64,000 nt of DNA, taken from NCBI GenBank assembly GCA_002205965.3, contig NADL03000094.1, forward strand, positions 62,001 through 126,000, in the 5' to 3' direction. Shown here one piece after another: positions 60,401 through 64,000 of the stretch. Under the pieces are notes generated by a model. It was given only the letters and a program-made list of their open reading frames with translations, made no database searches and had not been told where the DNA came from. Every line of letters begins with the position of its first letter. Within the stretch, counting starts at the first letter, position 1. This stretch comes from Kappaphycus alvarezii. Lineage: Eukaryota > Rhodophyta > Florideophyceae > Gigartinales > Solieriaceae. The translations under genes and the position numbers were made by a program.

Positions 60401-61600
60401 AAAGGTACCGGAAATTTTCTTTTAGCGACATGGCGCGTTGTTTTTCACCTAAAACGCCGCGTGCTTATTGGCTCGTCTATTAGCTACTTTTCAGTCACTC
60501 ACAATACCACACAGGTATGGAAAAGTTGGGGTTCATTTACTGTAATGGACATGTCGGCTTAACCCCTCAAATGGGCTGCCAAAGCAACGTAAAATTCATT
60601 TGTGTGGAAAGGTAACATGATCTAAAATAAATTTTAGAATGTAGATGGCAGGCCAGCTAGGAGACAAGCATAATTGGAGGTTACTGCCAATTGCGATTTT
60701 CGCTGGATATTAAGTCCTTGAACTTTCGAAACCCGTTCCGTTGCGCGACTGTACACGCTTCTCGCGAGCTCTGTGACGACAAAACAGCCTCTAGATGCCA
60801 CCGGCGTAAGGTAGAGATGGGAGAAGGGACTTTCTTGTTTCTCCCAGAAAGATCCGCGCGGAAGCCTTGATATTTCAGTTGCTTCTCCACCCTAGCTGCG
60901 TTTAGAATGGTCAATGGTCTGAATATCCGGACTCTGGAATGAGAGCAGGCGGGTGAATTGATTAATGATATCTCGAAATAGTGAGTGCCACCTGCGGTCC
61001 CGTAACTCCAATATCCGGTCGTTTTCGGTGTTTGTAGTTAGGAATAGGTTCAATTAAAGCTGCCCATGTCAGATCATTGCCTACCAAAGCGACTTGATTG
61101 TTGTACATAGTATTGCGCTGGGGTCCATTATGGCAGTAAAAAGAATTGATCCCGAAGGATTTTCAAGAAACTGTCAAGAGAGAAATTGGTGGTATTATCC
61201 TTACGCGCACAATTTCACTTCTTTCTACTTTTCTCTACTCATTCACTTTCTTTTGTTTCTACCTCTACTTTCTTTTTCTTTTGCGTCACTAATTTTACAT
61301 TTCTTTGTACTCTTTCCTATTTCTCACTCCTCTTTTTATGAACGATTGCCTTCTACATTGATGGTTTTTTCTTCTCCATTTATTTGATCTTCTTCGCCCA
61401 TTAATATGTTTTCCTTAACGATTTTATGCACATGATTTTCGCCGTAAATTACCCTTTTTAAGGGGTTTTTCAATAAACCCTACTACAAGACCAATTTTCG
61501 CCTACTTTTTTGATTCAGCGGACCTGTCAATCCCAACCGTTTGGCCTATTAAAATTAGTCGGACACAGCCTTAAATCCACCGTCGTCCCTACAAAAATAT
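60400..61600. other. Spacer, no recognised gene
   Basis: Short frames without domains. A TATA-like AAAAATATAAAC near 61594 may serve the acidic gene at 61638. Confidence 0.35.
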
Positions 61601-61637
61601 AAACTTGACAATTCACACCCCACCCTTCGCAGCCATC

Positions 61638-62222
61638 ATGCAACGACTCCTCCTTTCGCCCCATTGCCAAAGCCCATCAACCTCGCCCCATCACTGTTTC
61701 TCCTCTATTTACTTCTGGTCCAGTCAACGTCTACGACTACCTCCGTTGGCAAACCAGGAAACGCTTGACAGAGGTAGCTGCTCGCCACCTGGTGGAGATC
61801 GAAGCACAGGAATCGACAGGTGGGGACTCTGGGGAGGAGGATGGTAATGCAGGGTGCTTCGAGCAGTGGGTGGCCCCAGAGATCGTTTACGAGATGGAAC
61901 AAGGGGAGTAAGAGTCCGAGTACGAAGATGAGGCCGGGGAGGAAGGAGAGGAAGACGAGGATTCTGCGGACGAAGAAGGGGACTTCAAAAATGGTAATAT
62001 GGAAGGGGAAGGAATGAACTAGGTGGACCTGATAGTGCCAGCCATGGACTCTGTTGCAACGGACTCAGGCGAGCTGTATTCTTGGCGAGAAGGGCGGACA
62101 ATGATCGGCTATCCGGGGGTATATTTATGGATTACATGGACACTTACGATATCTTAAGGGAAGTGATAGGTTTTGATCTAGAGGGTGAGGATTTTGAGGA
62201 GCAGATTAATTTAGTTATTTGA
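61638..62222 (+). pseudogene. Acidic protein of the two-gene repeat, copy at 61.6 kb
   Basis: ATG at 61638; the main frame is frame 1: SSFRPIAKAHQPRPITVSPL, GPVNVYDYLRWQTRKRLTEVAARHL, FEQWVAPEIVYEMEQGE, then an acidic stretch after a TAA (ESEYEDEAGEEGEEDEDSAD). After a TAG at 62020 the C-terminal block MDTYDILREVIGFDLEGEDF EEQINL (frame 0) ends at 62222. The blocks align with the 59.3 kb copy throughout; the acidic part lacks the perfect EDEEDEE repeat. Two stops and two frame changes. Confidence 0.45.
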
Positions 62223-62269
62223 AGTACTTTCTTAAAAAATCACTGAAGTCTTGTCCTACTTTTTCTGGT

Positions 62270-62600
62270 GCTTCTTCTAGTTATAAAGAGATTTTTGTTG
62301 GGGAAGAAGTCTACATAAGCGAAGTGAAGTGCTTTCTGCATGTGACGGAAAGCAAGCTGGCAGGCAACTTGAGGTCCAGTACCAAATAGTTAGGAAGTTG
62401 AGAGTCAACTTCAGACTCAAATATTTTTTGTTACGCCAGTCGCAGAGTATAGGTTGTAGAGCCTGCCCCTTAAGAGTTCCTTACTAGAGAAGTCGCTCAG
62501 CTTTCACGCTCACTCTTCTGCACCACCCGCTAATGTCTACCGTAGCACTTTAGTTGCTCGCAACGACTCTCACCTCGGGTATTTAGTTGCTTCCTTTTCC
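62270..62600 (+). repeat. Right-hand tail of the two-gene repeat (61.6 kb copy)
   Basis: Landmarks GAAGTCTACATAAGCGAAGT, AGGAAGTTGAGAGTCAACTT, GAGCCTGCCCCTTAAGAG and CCGTAGCACTTTAGTTGCTC match the other tails in order. Confidence 0.65.
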
Positions 62601-62844
62601 GTCAGCGCCATTTTCACCCTATCATTTGGTACTTCTGTTGAGGGTTTTTGCACCTGTAGTACGATACTTGGAGGTTTGTTTGTAAGGTCGAGATCGTGTC
62701 CAGTTACTATAATAGCATTCGAATGATGGACCGCCAAAGCTTACTTCCAGTTTAAGGGTAGCAGAGATGAGTAGGTGGAAGAGTTTCTTTATAAATATGT
62801 CAATGTTTTGATGAGAGGAAAGAACGACGAGGGGAACCATTCAA

Positions 62845-63439
62845 GTGTTTTTCCTATTTTTCTGGCTAAGTGAAGGTGAACTACAGGGCAAATTTTATAC
62901 CGGATGGTCCTTAAATGAAAATGCCCCTGACTTTAACAAAGTCTGTGCGTGGCTAGTCAAGGAATACGTAAGGTCGGTAGAGCCCGATGAGATGATTTGT
63001 AAGGCCGTCGAAGCTCCCTTAGATTTTCAGGATTTGTTGAATTCATTGGTTAGGGTGTGCAGTCTCACTGAGGACGCACTCCCAAAAAAATCAATAAAAA
63101 TTAATGGCTTTGGCTATTGAAAATAACGTTCATTTCTACCTTGTTGATTTCGTTGGTGCCGATCGGCCTTTTGGAATAGGCGGCAGCAACAGCGCTGTTG
63201 TAGTGTGCTGTTTTATGGGTCTAAATGGCCAGAAGTGCGCTATTCTGATAGCAACTTTCATCCTTCGTTGTGTAGGAGCAACATCCGCATTGACACCAGA
63301 CGTTGCTGGCACAACTGCATGTACATGGCGATCTCAAACGCAGTGCGTTCCGTTCTTCATAATCCCCGATGTCCTGCCCACCTCTTTAGGTAGTGGATCT
63401 TGCGGACTTCGCGTTCCAATCCGTATAGTACATCTATAA
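62845..63439 (+). other. Unrecognised reading frames at the right end
   Basis: Two overlapping frames, 62845-63120 (GWSLNENAPDFNKVCAWLVKEYVRSVEPDEMICKAVEAP) and 63104-63439 (NVHFYLVDFVGADRPFGIGG). The first has a convincing protein composition and may be an exon or Gag-like fragment. I recognise neither. The overlap of 17 bp would need a frame change to join them. Confidence 0.25.
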
Positions 63440-64000
63440 CTTCACCCTCACCGTCGATGTTCACCGCCTGTAAGCATTTCTCTACATGCTTTTATTCTCG
63501 TATACTATGCATTTACCACAAGTATGGACTTTTTAAAGCTATATTTACCGTCACTTTGGTAGTTCTACAACTTTTCTAACGAACTCATCATTAATGTTAT
63601 ATGCCATTTCGGAACTTAATACACTCCCAACGGAGATCAAGTAGGTATGGAGAGCTCTATTTATCCATGCTTGAATCGAGCTGCAACCTCATTTCCACCC
63701 CACGCCTTTGACTTAAGAGATCTCCACCATATCAGCTGAATAAGATTCCCCATACCCAAATCTTCCATCATCCGCGTATCCTACCCTAGACAACACTGGA
63801 CGGAGTACCCACGCCGTGGATGTCGACAATGGCTGTCCACAGTATCCAACATCCAAACATTCTCGAGCGAGAATAGGCATTGGTCGGGTGTGAATACATT
63901 CGCACTCATGTTGCTCGCCCCCCTCCTTTCCTCTCCTTCTCGAGGAGCTCTCATGTCCAACGCAGTTCTCTCTTTCAAATTTGTGACTGCGTCTCTTCCA
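63440..64000. other. Right-end spacer
   Basis: No gene or repeat recognised; frames are under 70 codons. Confidence 0.35.

Overview
The window is nuclear DNA of a eukaryote and is dominated by transposable elements. It carries Ty1/copia and Ty3/gypsy LTR retrotransposons, a chromovirus, a LINE fragment, and piggyBac, Harbinger-like and possibly KDZ/Tnp2-like DNA transposons. There are candidate GT-AG introns, TATA-type LTR promoters, and primer-binding sites for a eukaryotic-type initiator tRNA (A1:U72 acceptor end). The two host-like genes are a membrane-anchored bacterial-type iron/siderophore substrate-binding protein (SBP, like the algal FBP1 class) and a secreted vanadium-haloperoxidase/PAP2-like protein. 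Both suit a marine alga, and a red alga is my best guess. No rRNA, tRNA or species marker is present, so the organism is inferred.

Layout, left to right. 1-3.4 kb: repeat-rich spacer with an LTR relic. 3.5-5.3 kb: the SBP gene. 5.8-11.3 kb: a young, nearly intact copia element (TSD ATCTG). 11.6-16.0 kb: a broken Ty3/gypsy element. 16.0-21.1 kb: an LTR-bounded copia-type derivative with integrase but no visible reverse transcriptase. 21.2-22.4 kb: a Harbinger-like transposase relic facing a Myb/SANT-like gene. 23.4-25.6 kb: a gypsy pol relic on the minus strand. 27.7-28.6 kb: a diverged copy of an unclassified repeat. 29-31 kb: a minus-strand transposase-like relic. 31.7 kb: a near-perfect hairpin. 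32 kb: a gypsy protease relic. 33.6-34.4 kb: a LINE reverse transcriptase relic. 34.5-35.8 kb: copy A of the unclassified repeat. 39.2-42.1 kb: piggyBac. 42.6-44.1 kb: the haloperoxidase-like gene. 45.7-47.5 kb: further copies of the unclassified repeat, two of them inverted. 47.8-57.8 kb: an old copia element split by a chromovirus (49,441-55,309, TSD TTTTA). 59.3-60.4 and 61.6-62.6 kb: two more copies of the unclassified repeat.

The unclassified repeat is the most novel item. It is a dispersed unit holding a divergent pair of small genes: a 65-75 aa protein on the left strand and a highly acidic protein on the right. A promoter of about 80 bp with a TCAACG-T-CGTTGA palindrome lies between them, and a conserved non-coding tail of about 350 bp follows the acidic gene. 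I recognise no family for either protein.

A second window-wide pattern is that most breaks in otherwise well-preserved reading frames shift the frame by -1. This includes six in a row in the SBP gene. It points either to uncorrected single-base deletions in the assembly or to strongly deletion-biased decay. It matters because several apparent pseudogenes may be intact in the organism.
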